Source of the DNA: Tetragonia tetragonoides
Taxonomy: Eukaryota; Streptophyta; Magnoliopsida; Caryophyllales; Aizoaceae
Direction of reading: 5' to 3'
Length of the DNA stretch: 64,000 bases
Assembly: GCA_038025085.1 (NCBI GenBank)
Contig: CM076148.1
Span: 39,362,871 to 39,426,870 of the forward strand
The notes beneath the pieces are model-generated. The model ran no database searches and was not told the origin of the DNA. It saw nothing but the letters and a program-made list of their open reading frames with translations. Of the stretch, positions 21,859 to 37,468 are shown piece after piece. Position numbers and translations under genes: made by a program. The number at the start of each line of letters is the position of its first letter. Position 1 is the stretch's first letter.

Positions 21859-24800
21859 CAATGGGCTAGCCCCAGTAGAATATAGAAGCAATTATTGGAA
21901 TGCTTTGCCCACTGCAAAGAATAGAAGTTCGGATACGAATGTACAGAGAATAATACTTGCGTTATCATGTACCAAGGAAGTTTTATGGATTCCTTGGGGA
22001 TGATTTAGCTGCTTAGGTGACTAGGAAAAAGAAACACACACATTTTGTATAATGGGAAGGTATTAATGAACGATGATCCAACTTCCTACTCGGTTGGAAC
22101 AAGGGAAACTAGTGGGAATTGGAATTGGAATTGGAATTGGAATTGGAATCGCCATAAAAAGAGTATGTGGTAATTCCATTTCCGTAGGGCCTAACGGGAG
22201 GTCTTCACCTGATACACTAATGCGGTAATGCGCAAATCTGAATCCGAATCCGAATATACAAAAACAACATCAAATATGGTAGACACACAAAGACCTCTAA
22301 AACTTAAGGTAAAAATGCATATTTTAAGTCAACTAAAGTCAATTATAAATTCATAACAATGTTTTTGATTTTATAGTAATTCAATTTAAACCTCTCAAGG
22401 TTCCTCTCCATTTTCACTGGACCAAGTTCGAGTCACAAGCATAAAACATTGGCACCTAGCAAATCAGCTTCGTCTATTGCAATATTAACAAGCTAGAAAA
22501 GGTTTCAGAAAGCCTAATGTCTTTTTCTCTCATTCAAAACATGTTCTTCTAAAGTGTGGGCACCTATTTGATTTTCACAAGTCTTTCATCAAAAAACTTT
22601 CGATGAAATGTAGGTAGGTTAGTTTTAATCTCCATGTTAATATAGTGAGAAAAACCAATAGAATAGAGTGCATTCTTGTAGTACTCAAATAAGGAAAAAT
22701 ATGTGCTAAAGGCTTATCCCCAACTACCAACAGTACCAAGGGATGCATCTCATTCAAACCCGATCCTGACATTTAAAACTCCAAGGAGTAAATCCTAACC
22801 TATAAGCTAGAATGTCTCTCCAAGTTTGAGAAGAATGGCTTTTTGGCAAGACACTCTAAATTTAAAGGTAGAATAACCCACGGAATTTCTTAAACCTTAC
22901 AAAAACTAAACAGTTCAGTATATCAGTGTCGTTATTAATGTGTAGAATAATGTCATAACAAGTTTTGGCACCCGGGCGATGCATTGGGTTAGTCTTTCAT
23001 TTAGATATTGCACCATTGCATGTAGTACGTATTTTATGTAAGATTTAGAAATGAATGATATGTCGAACTTTATTTGTTCGTAATATAAATAGGCAGAGAA
23101 CATAAAAGTTCACTCCAATAACTTCACAACGTGTTTATAGATGGTGACTTAGAAATGGACTATTCAAAGTGAGGTCATGACTAAGTAAATAATAACATGT
23201 AAATCTATATCTTTTTATTTGAACTTCTAATTCACTGCCAACGTATTGGTAGATTGACATGTAACAAATGGAATAACAACACATGGTAAGGCTTATATCT
23301 GCCCTACATGGAAAATGTGACTTATGTGATGACTAAAAAGATAGCAGTGACCTTATAGGAATGCTACATGGTAAGGGTGATACCACATGATTAGACTGTA
23401 TTAGGTTCATCCTAAAGATAGGAGAGACCTTATAAGAGTGTCACATGGTGAGACTCGTAATTAAGATTGCACTGTGTTTTTGTATTTAGCATAGAAGATA
23501 GATATATAGATAATAATTTTTTAATTAAAAATAAATAAAAATATTTAAATCACATTTCATTTTATATAATTCAAATATTGTCACCCTACATGTTTTGTCC
23601 ATTTAGCTTCTACCAGAGATTATAGGTTATATATATCTCACTTTGAAGTATTTTTAGAATCCAATTCTATAGGGGTAAAAGTTATAATTTGTTGAGTTAC
23701 GTAACTAAGGTTATTTTATTTTATAATTTGAAAATATACTAATAAATATGTAATAAATTTAACTCAGGATAAGGCATTAATGACTGATATTTGGATGATG
23801 TGTTATGTTATGTGGCAAACCTTGTGCTTATGTATCGTTTACGTGGCCTCCTTACACGAACATGATTCTCCTAATTAGAGTTCTACGTGTCATTACCAGA
23901 TAAATATTGAGAAAGTCGCACTGTGGTTTAATAGTAAAGTAAGATTGTCAAACATGATCTTCAAAAAGTTTGATTTGTATAGGAAAACACAATTAGAATG
24001 TACTTGATTGGTTGTTAACTAAATCAAACCTTTGTTTCTTTTGCGTGCAAAATCTATATGCAATGAAGATGAAGGGATCATGAGAATGGGGAAGTAGCCA
24101 CCTTTTATAGGGAAAATTCTGAACATGTGCGTTGGTTTTTTTTTTTTTTTTTTTAACTTTTTTTTATATAGGTGGTTAATTTCAGTTGGTTATGAATCAA
24201 AAATAATAAAATTAAAAATTAATCTACATAATTAGTAACCACAACTAGGAATTATTCTAAATATTAATCTATATAAATAATTGATTGAATAATTCGAATA
24301 TCAATACTAGATATCCATATAAATATTGGATTAAATAATTGGAATATCAATACTGAATTAAACTTTTGAAATATCAAAACAGATTTTAAACATTGGAATA
24401 CAAAGCACAGGTAAAAAATTGGTGTTGTTTAGTGTTTGTTGAATCATTATAGAGTCTCTTTATCTCTTTGTTTGTCTCCTCAAGTTGGCAACGTTGATGG
24501 AGTCCCTTTGTTTATCTCCTCGAGATGGCGGCGTTGATGGTCGCCAATTGTAGTGGCGCCAAAAGAGGCGATTCGCCATCGCCCGAAATTGGCCTCGAAA
24601 CTAGTGATTTAAGCTTTCAATCGACATGGCAACGATGTGTTTGGTGGTGGGAGGTGGACGATTGAGGTTTGGATTGGGGGTGGTGGTGGAATATGGCATG
24701 GATGTGGTGGATCAGTGGTGGTAGGGGGACGGTGGTGAACGGAAATTGGGTTAGGGGGTGGTGGATAATGTGGTGGAGTAGTAGCATTCGTGGTGGTAGC

Positions 24801-24899
24801 GGTGGAGCGGTGATGGTGAGGTAGGTGATGATGTGAACGGTTGAGTGTGGGTGAGGGAAGAGATGCGTGTTTTAACTATTGCCTTTTTATTTTGTTTTA
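21859..24899. other. Intergenic region between DUF1666 and RPL34 duplication, no gene seen
   Basis: A (GGAATT)n stretch of about six units lies at 22,116-22,148. From 23,280 to 23,460 there are diverged copies of a phrase like CCTTATAAGAGTGTCACATGG. From 24,480 to 24,850 the plus strand is GGTGG-rich with no sustained coding frame. The remainder is AT-rich and unremarkable. Confidence 0.5.
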
Positions 24900-25913
24900 T
24901 TTTTAAATTTAATTATATAGATTAGGTAACACCTCAGCCTTACACGTCATCAAATATTTAACATGTGAGCGTCCACATCATTAGCTCACTTGTCAGGCTC
25001 TGGTTTAAAATTTGTCTTTTAATATAGATGACATAATAATTGTCAGATCTAGGGCAAATAAATTTGCAGCAAAATAAAGCTATCTAGCACTAGCGTCGAT
25101 ACATATTCTATGATATCGTGTATTTAGAATGTGACAAAGGTTGAAAGCAATCTAGATACAAATGTCTGATTTTGGTAGTTTTGGCCTTATTTCCTCCGTG
25201 TTTGCTACAAATTTGTGAGGAAGGATTTACTCATTTTGTTATAGACGATGTTGATTTTTTTTTTTCTCGCTTTTTAGCACAGGTTACCTGGAGGACTTTG
25301 CAGTGTCACAAATGATAATTTTCTTTTTTGGAATGATGCTTTATTTTAGTTTTTTTTCTTCTATTGTTTGGTATATTCATAACTATTTATAGTCGGCTTT
25401 TTTCTCTTTTCAATATAATAATAATTTAAGGCTCAATCCAACAAGCCAACACCGAGTGGCTGGAGCTATCTGCTTATATTAAAAGGTGATCTGGAAAGTT
25501 ATAAAAATTGTTGCTCGTCTTTTTTGACGAGTGATGTTTGTTATCTTAGATTAGTTCTTTCCATCCCCTCTTTTTTGGAATAATGTCTATTGTTTTCATT
25601 TTGTTTGAGGATTGGTTCTCATGACTATTTATAGTCGATTTTCTTGCTTTTTCAAGAAAAAGTTGAAAATATTAATACAAAGCCCAACTGAGCAGGCCAT
25701 TATGGATATACGAACGTAATAATAAAATAGCAGCAAGGAGAGCGCCTCTTTATATCTTTTTTCGTTAAAACCCTTCCTCTTTTCTTCTTCCACTTCACCC
25801 AAACCAGAGAGAAGAGAGAGAAAACAAAACGAAAAAAATGGTGCAGAGGCTAACTTAACGGAAGAGGCATAACTATGCCACCAAATCTAACCAACACCGT
25901 ATCGCCAAAACTC
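24900..25913 (+). repeat. Tandem duplication copy A of the RPL34 upstream region and first exon
   Basis: Copy A (24,900-25,913) aligns with copy B (25,931-26,976). Both begin TTTTAAATTTAATTATATAG and share TCCACATCATT.GCTCAC, GTCAGATCTAGGGCAAATAA and later the leader and first RPL34 exon. The offset is about 1.03 kb. Copy A stops abruptly within the last bases of exon 1 and is joined to copy B by a short TTCTTCTTTTGTG segment. The copies have many substitutions and small indels, so the event is not recent. Confidence 0.85.
25838..25913 (+). pseudogene. Dead first exon of RPL34 (duplicate)
   Basis: This matches the RPL34 first exon at 26,901 almost base for base but has a TAA stop at codon 7 (25,856-25,858). 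It breaks off just before the splice donor, so it cannot splice to the downstream exons as the true gene does. Its upstream leader, including an AAACCCTT-type box near 25,768, is retained, so the promoter could still fire and produce a 5' non-coding transcript reaching the real gene. Confidence 0.85.
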
Positions 25914-26783
25914 TTCTTCTTTTGTGTTTGTTTTTAAATTTAATTATATAGATTAGGTAACACCTCAGCCATATACGACATCAAATATTTAATATGTGAG
26001 CGTCCACATCATTCGCTCACTTGTCAGGCTCTGGTTTAAATTTGTGTTTTAAACTAGTTATATAGATGCCATAATAATTGTCAGATCTAGGGCAAATAAA
26101 TTTGCAGCAAAATATAGCTATCTAGCACTGGCATTATGTCGGTACATGTTCTATGATATTGTGTATTTGGAATGTGATAGAGGTTGAAAGCAATCTAGGT
26201 ACAAATGTCTGATATTAGTAGTTTTGGCCTTATTTTCTCTGTGCTTGCTAAAAATTTGCAAGGAACGATTTACCTATTTTGTGATAGACGATGTTGATTT
26301 TTTTTCCTCGTTTTTTAGCACAGGTTTCCTGGAGGACTTTGCATTGTCACAAATGAGAATTTTCTTTAGTGGAATAATGCTTTTTTTTTTTCTATTGTTT
26401 GGTATACTCATAACTATTTATAGTCAGCTTTCTTGTCTTTTTAAAATAATAATAATTTAAGACTCAATCCAATCGGACGACATCGTGTATTCTCTCCAAT
26501 CGACAAAAGTTAGAAGGTGATCTGAAAAAGTTGTAATAAAAGACGAGTGTTTGGTACTCATAACTATTTATAGTTGTGATAAAAAAAAAACTATTCATAG
26601 TCTGATTTTCTTGCTTTTAAAAAAAAAAAAACAAACTATTAATATAAAGCTCAACTGAGAAATTGTATACTTAATACAAGGGCCCAACCCAACCCACTAA
26701 AAAACTAAAATACAAGGCCAACCCAACCGGCCAAATCCAAGTATTTATTCGGGTCGGGTGGGTATAAGGCAGTCATCACTTAG

Positions 26784-29970
<3,187 letters not shown>

Positions 29971-31520
29971 ACTAGGAGTCATCTATTTTGATTGTTAAAT
30001 TTTGGAGGTACAACAGTAAGGAAATCATGGGACTGTAATGCGAGGTCTTGAGATTGGATTTGTATTTTAAAGTCGGGTTCTCGAAGCATAGTTAGTGGTA
30101 CTTCACTTTGCCGACAATTTCGCTTTACTGAGTTTTGTTCTTTCCCTTTTCGTTTCTTGGTTGATGTTATATACATCTACTACTCATCTAGGCCGGATTT
30201 TTGTGCAATATTAGGTTATTGATTTTCCGACTATAATCATTGTGGATTTGTCATTTGTGATACTGCGCTTACTCCGATCTTTCCCGCTAGTAAGCAGCTG
30301 CTGTTTCCTAAGCAGCCGAACTTTGATCTCTCACTTTAGTCATCCCTGAAAATGTCAGTGCAAACGGGGCTCATGTTGATCTCTTGGGCATTTAGATGTT
30401 GCTGCAAGTTGTGATAATTGGTTATGCAATAGTTGGTTATGCCTTGTGGGTTATGGCATATGTAATGTTAGGGTCTTTATTCTTTACTCACTGCAATTGT
30501 GGGACTAAAGTTGCCTTTGCTCTGATTTGTCTGGTGAATGTTCAACGAAGCCTGTAACCAAGGTCCTAGTATAGCCTTTAATGGTCATTTTCCACGATGT
30601 GTTCGAATCCGAGTCCCCCAAGTTGAAGCGGGAGATGCTTCAATGGTTGGTCCTTAGACCAATTGTTTACAGCTAGTACGGTGGGGTTCTCTTTGGGGTG
30701 GGTTGCCCTGTTTTCCCCGCGGTCTCATAGTAGCGGGTCAATGAGCCAGTTAGTTGCGTAAAAAAAGAAAACAACGAAACATCTTAATGCGGCCTGCGAT
30801 TAAGATATGCTCATAATGGCCATAGGACGTGACTGGCTGTTTCAGAAAAGAGAGTTTAATTATCTCTGATGGTAAATTGACCATCTTCAATTACTTATTA
30901 CTCAGTACTACATGCTACTGACGCCTGAACTAAATTGTTGAAATTAGACGTTGGTTGAAGTCTATAAATAGACGTTGAAAATTGGGATTGAGGTCCGTAC
31001 AGGAGACACGGTGAAATGACTCTTTGCAAGGAAGAAAAGGTTAATACGATATCTAAGAGTAAATGGCAGTGAGAGATGACACCACTTTGGTACTTTCAGG
31101 ATCTAAATTGTCAAACACAAAATCTCGAATAAGGCAATCTCAAGGTAGAGAGACAACAAGAAAAGCTATTATGTTATGTGACAACCCAAAACTGATTTGG
31201 GGATAAATAGAAAACCTTAGACGTACAAACGATTTAGGTAAAATAGGAAATGACTTTGGAGAAAATCTAAACCAAACATAAATAAAAGAACTGAAGTTCC
31301 ATTCCTGTCCATCTCTCTACAAAACGTACAAGTACTATTAGACAGGAGGCATAATGACTAGTGAGGTAGCGTACGAGCTTCCTCATAGTCAATTTAACAT
31401 GAGGTCTCTTTATTTTGATGATCGTGACATATATCACTCCCAACCTCCTAAATTGAAGGTCTAGTATTGGACGAATTTATTGTTCATAATTTCCCTCAAT
31501 ATATACTTTAATACTCACAT
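29971..31520. other. 3' flank of RPL34 and distal upstream region of the first Kunitz gene
   Basis: The first 200 bases are the likely RPL34 3' UTR. No further gene is visible. From about 30,800 to 31,060 lies one copy of a noncoding module shared with upstream regions of other Kunitz genes. A second shared block follows at about 31,185-31,430 (matches near 39,990-40,320 and 56,630-56,890). Confidence 0.6.
30800..31060 (+). repeat. Kunitz-array upstream module, copy 1
   Basis: Key phrases are AAGATATGCTCATAATG, GACGTGACTGGCTGTTTC, AATTGACCATCTTCAATTAC and GACTCTTTGCAAGGA. Clear relatives lie at 39,060-39,340, 45,690-46,620 (split by a transposon) and 61,375-61,560. The module is noncoding and lies about 2.4 kb before the first Kunitz gene. 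Confidence 0.7.
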
Positions 31521-31534
31521 ATGGTTAATAACAT

Positions 31535-31965
31535 GTGAATTCATTGTTCATAATTTTCCTCATTATGCAATATGGAAATTTCATTCGAGCATTTGCTAAA
31601 CCGCTTGGAAAGTGTACTGTCATGAGGTCTAAAATTCTTGATCTCTATTGTGGTCTAGGAATAGCTAAGGAGATGGATGCCAGCAAGTTACAAGTGAAAG
31701 TGGATTTCCAAGTTGTTCTACAACTTATAAAGAGAGATTTTATGAGGAATGGGCTTGTAACATTCATGGTCAGGAAGTGTAGATAGATGTTTCAAGCTAC
31801 GGATTGAGAAGTGAAAGTCGAGCATTATTACAGAGAAGCGAAAAAAGTTATGGATTGGCTAGCAAATCATGGTTGTGAGCAAGAGGAGAGTGTTATTTAC
31901 TTTCATTCCCCCCCCCGCCCTTGCTTAGTTCTATTTTACAAGATGATGTAATAGGGGGTGACTTG
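31535..31965 (+). mobile_element. LINE RNase H fragment (relic)
   Basis: An 83-codon frame at 31,535-31,786 contains G-L-G-I-A-K-E-M-D-A-S-K and then V-K-V-D-F-Q-V-V-L-Q-L-I, the E-x-D-S-x-x-x-V core of the RNase H-like domain in plant LINE ORF2. After a frame break it continues W-L-A-N-H-G-C-E-Q, the usual closing motif. Stops and shifts make it inactive. It is isolated, with no RT domain. Confidence 0.65.
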
Positions 31966-32190
31966 ACCACGTAAAGTTAGAGTAGTTTAAGTTTTACTTC
32001 AGGGCTTGCCACTCTCTTACACCAAAAAAATAAAAAATGGTTAATTATATGAACATTTTATATTGTGCATGATATTTAATTTTCAAAATCTATGTGTGCG
32101 TAGTCTGTTTTGGACCTTAATTTAAAACAGAGTGACTAATTTTCAACTATTTTATAGTAACATATTTATTTTGTGATGAAAAAGGAGGTG

Positions 32191-32812
32191 TGTGTACCAA
32201 TATAATCATAGCTTTAGAGTAATCCATATGTGAGTTTCTTACATTGAAAAAAAAAAAGAGATAGTTAAATTGTATATAAGTTAATATAAGTTAGTGAGTT
32301 ACTCTACCTCAATTAGTTTTAGGATAGAACTTCATTGGACTTATGTCTAATATACTCTCTTCCACGTGCCTGCCTGCATGCAGTAGGCCCACTGAAAATT
32401 TAAAATGGTATCAGAGCCCATTTTGAAGATTCTGGCCCGTTATCTGCCCCAGGTCCATTGATGAAGCAACTAGAGGAGGACTTGATTTGCTGTATGGAGT
32501 CAAGAAGGCCTACATACCCATATAAAGGGCAGCCCAATAGGGCCATGTTGAACCTCAGATTGAAGATGTTGTCCGATCTCCAGATTACCAAGTTGAAAGA
32601 GACTCACATGTGAAGGTTGTGGCATAAGAGTATAACCCACATGTGAGTGTCCCACATTGAAAAAATTGGAGATAGTTGAATTGGATATAAGTTAGTAGAT
32701 TACTCCACCTAAAACAAAAATGATTTTTGGGATGAAACCCCACTAGGCTTATGTGCAATCTACCCCCTCCACGTACGGGCTTGCAAGCTGTAAGCCCACT
32801 GGAGATTTAATA
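32191..32812 (+). mobile_element. TRIM (miniature LTR retrotransposon), about 0.62 kb
   Basis: Two direct repeats (about 32,191-32,403 and 32,609-32,812) share CACATTGAAAAA, ATATAAGTTAGT and TTACTC.ACCT, then CATTGGACTTATGT/CACTAGGCTTATGT and CCCACTG.A.ATTTAA. Right after the first repeat is TGGTATCAGAGCCC, the primer-binding site complementary to initiator tRNA-Met. The 200-bp interior is noncoding, as in TRIMs. The repeats differ by many substitutions and no clean 5-bp duplication is left, so it is old. Confidence 0.7.
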
Positions 32813-33178
32813 AACTTAACTAACTCTTTTGTGGTTTAATTAACCATATATAGGTTCATCTAAGTCCTTTGGGCGAATACTAATCATGTTCACACCAAGT
32901 CGGTCCATGAAGGGGTAAAATGCTCAGAGTAAGTAATTTCTCCATTCACAAGATTTGAACTCTCGACCTTTATTAAGAAATAAGAGTGCCAAATCACTCA
33001 AATCACACCAACCACTTATTGATCAATAGAGTTAGTTAACAAAATGCCCACCAAATAATTAACTGCTCAATGCCATATTTCAACATGTTTTGATTCCATT
33101 AAAGACATAATATCAGAAGAGAGATTCAAATGTGAGACTAATGTACTCAAAACCTCAGTGTCTCTCCCAACTCTCAAG

Positions 33179-33186
33179 TATAAATA
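33179..33186 (+). promoter_or_regulatory. TATA box of first Kunitz gene
   Basis: TATAAATA lies 72 bp upstream of the ATG at 33,258. The same box at similar distance is found before the Kunitz genes at 40,948 (40,867), 44,566 (44,511) and 62,107 (62,006), with TATAGATA at 42,648, TATAAGTA at 58,144 and TATAATAA at 55,286. Confidence 0.65.
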
Positions 33187-33257
33187 AACACTCTCCTCTC
33201 CACCAAAGCAACAAAAATTATTACAACAACTCAACATTCAAATACAAAACCCACAAA

Positions 33258-33833
33258 ATGACTTCCGTTCTCCTCCAAGTTGCCACCCTCCTCCTCTTCC
33301 TTTCTCCACTACTAGTGGCCAGCACCGCTGTCCTCGACACCGACGGAAACCCTCTCCAAGCCAACACCAACTACTACATCCTCCCAGTGTTCCATGGCCG
33401 AGGTGGCGGCCTAACCATGAGACCCAAAAACGGCTTAATATCATGCCCTCTCTACGTAGCCCAAGAAAACCTAGAAGTTTCCCCAGGCCTCCCTATCAAG
33501 TTCTACCCTGTAAACCCAACACAAACACAGATTTCTCAATCCACTGATCTCAACTTCGTGTTCGACGCCCTCAACATCTGTGTGCAATCTACTGCATGGA
33601 CTCTAACTAGCTTGGACCAGGCCACAAGAAGGTTCTACGTGGCGACCGGAGGAACGATCGGGAATCTCGGGGTTCAGACGTTGAACAGCTGGTTCAAGAT
33701 AGTGAAGGTTGGGACTGGAACATATGATTATAAGATAGTGTTTTGTCCTATTGTTTGTGTCTTTTGTAGGCCAGTTTGTGGTGATATTGGTGTTTTTGTT
33801 CAGGAAGATGGGAGAAGGTTGTTGGGTCTTAGT
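33258..33833 (+). pseudogene. Kunitz-type (miraculin-like) inhibitor 1, C-terminus replaced by hAT insertion
   Basis: The first 192 codons encode a signal peptide (about 1-22), the Kunitz signature V-L-D-T-D-G-N-P-L-Q and six cysteines in the family positions, including F-C-P-I-V-C-V-F-C-R-P-V-C. These are secreted beta-trefoil proteins that usually block serine proteases. The last strand seen in the sister genes (L-L-V-x-F-K-K-A) is missing. A hAT element begins at 33,834, and the frame continues 76 more codons into it, stopping at 34,064. After the element (from 37,629) the sequence resumes with what looks like Kunitz 3' UTR (GGAACTAG.T... resembling 41,598 onward). The coding end has thus been deleted rather than displaced. 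The in-frame ATG at 33,132 lies upstream of the TATA box and is not the start. A transcript could still make a chimeric protein. Confidence 0.85.
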
Positions 33834-33993
33834 CAGTGGCGTATCCAGGATTCGGAAAATAGGGTGACAAAATCAAGTAAAAATTATCGATACATATTAC
33901 ATCAAAAAAAGTTCAATATCAAACCGTCATACAATTCCACATTACAACTAATGCGGGTAGAAGGAAAAAAAAAACAAAATAACCAAATAAAAA

Positions 33994-34476
33994 TTACATT
34001 TGTCCTCGACGAGTCTTCATATTTTGGAACCGATGGAGCACCTCATCATTGGTTACTTCATTAAAGACATCCTTCTCTACGAAAGTGACCAAACAATCAT
34101 TCAATAATTGATCGCCCATAGTATTCCGCACTTTATTCTTGACATATTTCATTGAAGAGAATACTCTCTCCACACTTGCCGTTGCCATCGGGAGAATCAA
34201 CACTAGTGTTAGAAGCAAATAGACTTCATCATACACCACATGCTTCTTTGTCTCAACAAGCTTTATGGAAAGCTCGTTAAGGTTTTTCAATTCATCAAAT
34301 TTCTCATCATTCCTCATATCCACAATGTAATTCTCAAGTTGAAATCCAAGTTTCATCAAAGCAACACTTGAAAATTCGTTAGGATAAAACTCGGCAAGTC
34401 TAACCAATTTTTTCTTATCAAAAGATGAAAAAGAATCAAGAGGACTTAAACAAGCCATACAAACAAGCAATTCCAT
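33994..34476 (-). pseudogene. Inverted copy of the hAT transposase C-terminal part
   Basis: The minus-strand frame of 160 codons starts M-E-L-L-V-C-M-A-C-L-S-P and includes the hAT dimerisation motif region L-T-L-V-L-I-L-P-M-A-T-A-S-V-E-R-V-F-S. It ends V-L-H-R-F-Q-N-M-K-T-R-R-G-Q-M. It copies 36,987-37,468 in reverse. Unlike the right-hand copy it has no frameshift near V-K-N-K-V-R-N, so it preserves the intact C-terminal reading. It lacks the zinc finger and catalytic region. Confidence 0.85.
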
Positions 34477-35032
34477 CTTTTACAGGTTTCCAAGTGGTCA
34501 GAATTCACCAAAAGCTATTCAAACTTATGGTGGTTGTGTAACTTAGAACTGAATGTATAAGGCTGTAAGAAGAGAAAATATGTGTAAATACCTGGCGTTT
34601 GCTTTTGTCACTTAGTTTCCAATTGGTAGAACTTGTATTTGGAATCTTAATCCTGGAATGTATGAGCAGGTTTTATAGACATGTAGAAGGAGAATTTCGT
34701 AATTAGTATTAATTGCTAATTGGTAATAAATTTTCAGTTACTGAGAAGTAATTGATATAGGTATACCAAAGAGCAATTGTTGCATGAAACAAAAGTAACT
34801 GATAAAGTGATAGGAGGATGTGTAATTGCTTCCATCATTATAATGTGTCTTTAGTGTTTTGCTGCAAGTCCCTTCATTTGGTAGGGTGTGTTTTGTGAGA
34901 GCTTTGAGGAGTCTGCGATTATAGTGTTATTGGTATAGGATTTTATTCATTTTTTGTTTTCTCTATTTTATTCCTTGAGCATAATTCATGTAATTAAATT
35001 CAAATTTGTGTATATGTTAATTCAGTTTGTAG

Positions 35033-37468
35033 ATGATGGGTGACCAATCAAAAAAGAAGCTGGGTGATGGAAATTTAGAAAGCTTTTGGAGCAAAGTAAA
35101 GTCTCACAAGACTTCTTCCCCTTCGGTAAATCAACCTCCAACTCAAAATGAAACTCAAACTGAATTTGATGTTAATAATAGTGAAGAGAAAATTGAATAT
35201 GATGTTGATAGCCTTCCACATGATCCTGCATTAAGAAAAAGTATCATGGAGTATCCTCCTAAAGATCGAGATGTGGTGAGGAGAGCATATATATCTAGAG
35301 GTCCTTGTAGACCGGCGGGTCATGATTTTTCGCAAAGAATAGTTGGGGGTTTGCGTCGTTTTAGTAAATCTTGGTTTGAACAATATGATTGGCTTGAGTA
35401 TAGTGTTCAAAATGATGTCGCGTTTTGTTTTGTTTGCTACTTATTTAAGAACGAAACCGCAACTCATGCCACGGGGGGAGAGACCTTTGTTAGTGGAGGA
35501 TTTAGGACTTGGAATAAACCCAAACGACTTGATACTCATGTTGGGTTGGTTAAGAGTGCTCATAATCTAGATATGGAGAAATATTTAGCACTAAAGAACT
35601 CTAAAACATCCATCATAACCCATTTTGATAAACAATCGATTGAGATCAAAAGTGCATATAAAGCTCGCTTGCTTGCTTCTCTTAAATGTTTGAGATGACT
35701 TTTGCGCCAAGGGTTGGCATCTCGTGGCCATAATGAAAGTGAAGATTCAAGAAATAGAGGAAACTTTCTAGAACTTTTGATGTGGTTTGCCGAGAATAAT
35801 GATGATGTGGCAAATGTTGTATTGAAAAATGCTCCTAAAAATAATCAAATGATTGCTCCATCTATTCAAAAGGAATTAATAAATGCGTGTGCCAATGAAA
35901 CAACTAAGCGCATTGTAGAAGAAGTTGTTGGTTTATTTGGAATTTTAGCCGACGAGTCTAGTGATGTATCTCACAAGGAACAATTGGCTCTTTGTTTGCG
36001 TTTTGTTAATAAGGAGGGGAAAACAATGGAGCGATTTATTGGAATTGTGCATGTTAGTGATACTACCTCTTTGACACTCAAAAGTGCAATAGACTCATTA
36101 CTTATGGAGCATTCATTGAGTCCTTCTAGGATTCGTGGGCAAGGTTATGATGGGGCTAGCAACATGAAGGGTGAAATCAATGGTCTTAAGACTTTGTTCA
36201 TGAAAGATACCCCTTGTGCATACTACATTCATTGTTTTGCTCATCAACTTCAATTGACACTTGTTGCCGTTGCTAAAAATAACAATGATTGTGGTTGGCT
36301 ATTTGACATACTTGCCATTTTGTTGAATGTAATTGGAGTTTCTTGTAAGAGAAGAGATATGATTCGAGTGAAACAAGCTCAGTTGATTGTGCAGAAATTA
36401 GAATTGGGTGAAATTGAAACTGGAAAGGGTCAAAAAATCAAGAACTTGGGTTGAAAAGGCCTTGTGATACCCGTTGGGGAACACATTTTGATACACTTGC
36501 AAATGTGATTGATTTGTATCCTACCATTCTTAGTGTGCTTGAACAAGTGGGGAAGATTGGTTCACATCCAGAAGATCGAGTGAAAGCACAGTCCATTGTG
36601 TTTTCGTTAGAATCTTATGAGTTCATTTTCATGGCACACTTGATGTTGACTATATTTGGATTTATACAAATGACTTGAGTGTTGCTTTACAAAGGAAGGA
36701 TCAAGATATTGTTAATGCAATGATGCTAGTTCGTATTACTAAGGAGTGATTGCAAAACCTAAGACTAAGTGAGGATGGATGGAAAGATTTTAAAATTGAG
36801 GTTGATGCATTTTGTGGTAAACATGACATTGAAATTCCAGATATGGTTGCTCCATTTGTTGCTCGGGGAAGAGCAAAGCGTTTTTTCAGTGACATCTCAA
36901 ATGAACATCATTATCATATTGATGTCTTCAATAGAGTAATTGATCACCAACTTCAAGAGCTTAATAACCGATTTGACGAGATAAACATGGAATTGCTTGT
37001 TTGTATGGCTTGTTTAAGTCCTCTTGATTCTTTTTCATCTTTTGATAAGAAAAAATTGGTTAGACTTGCCGAGTTTTATCCTAACGAATTTTCAAGTGTT
37101 GCTTTGATGAAACTTGGATTTCAACTTGAGAATTACATTGTGGATATGAGGAATGATGAGGAATTTGATGAATTGAAAAACCTTAACGAGCTTTCCATAA
37201 AGCTTGTTGAGACAAAGAAGCATGTGGTGTATGATCAAGTCTATTTGCTTCTAACACTAGTGTTGATTCTCCCGGTGGCAACGGCAAGTGTGGAGAGAGT
37301 ATTCTCTTCAATGAAATATGTCAAGATAAAGTGCGGAATAGTATGGGCGATCAATTATTGAATGATTGTTTGGTCACTTTCGTAGAGAAGGATGTCTTTA
37401 ATGAAGTAACCAATGATGAGGTGCTCCATCGGTTCCAAAATATGAAGACTCGTCGAGGACAAATGTAA
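35033..37468 (+). pseudogene. hAT transposase (TTF-type zinc finger / DUF4371 / C-terminal dimerisation), disrupted
   Basis: The reading starts at 35,033. The TTF zinc-finger-type region (about 35,220-35,580) has F-S-K-S-W-F-E-Q-Y-D-W-L-E-Y-S and A-F-C-F-V-C-Y-L-F. The DUF4371/catalytic core (35,702-36,680) has I-L-A-D-E-S-S-D-V-S, G-Q-G-Y-D-G-A-S-N-M-K and C-A-Y-Y-I-H-C-F-A-H-Q-L-Q-L. The C-terminal dimerisation domain (about 37,190-37,468) has A-T-A-S-V-E-R-V-F-S. Breaks: a TGA at about 35,696, a frameshift in an A-run near 36,434, another near 36,665, a TGA near 36,747 and a 1-bp loss near 37,326. It resembles zinc finger MYM-type 1-like plant hAT proteins. This copy cannot make active enzyme. 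Confidence 0.88.

Noticed and set aside
33132..33257. Upstream in-frame ATG of Kunitz gene 1
   Set aside because: It lies before the TATA box and the signal peptide starts at 33,258, as in all sister genes.
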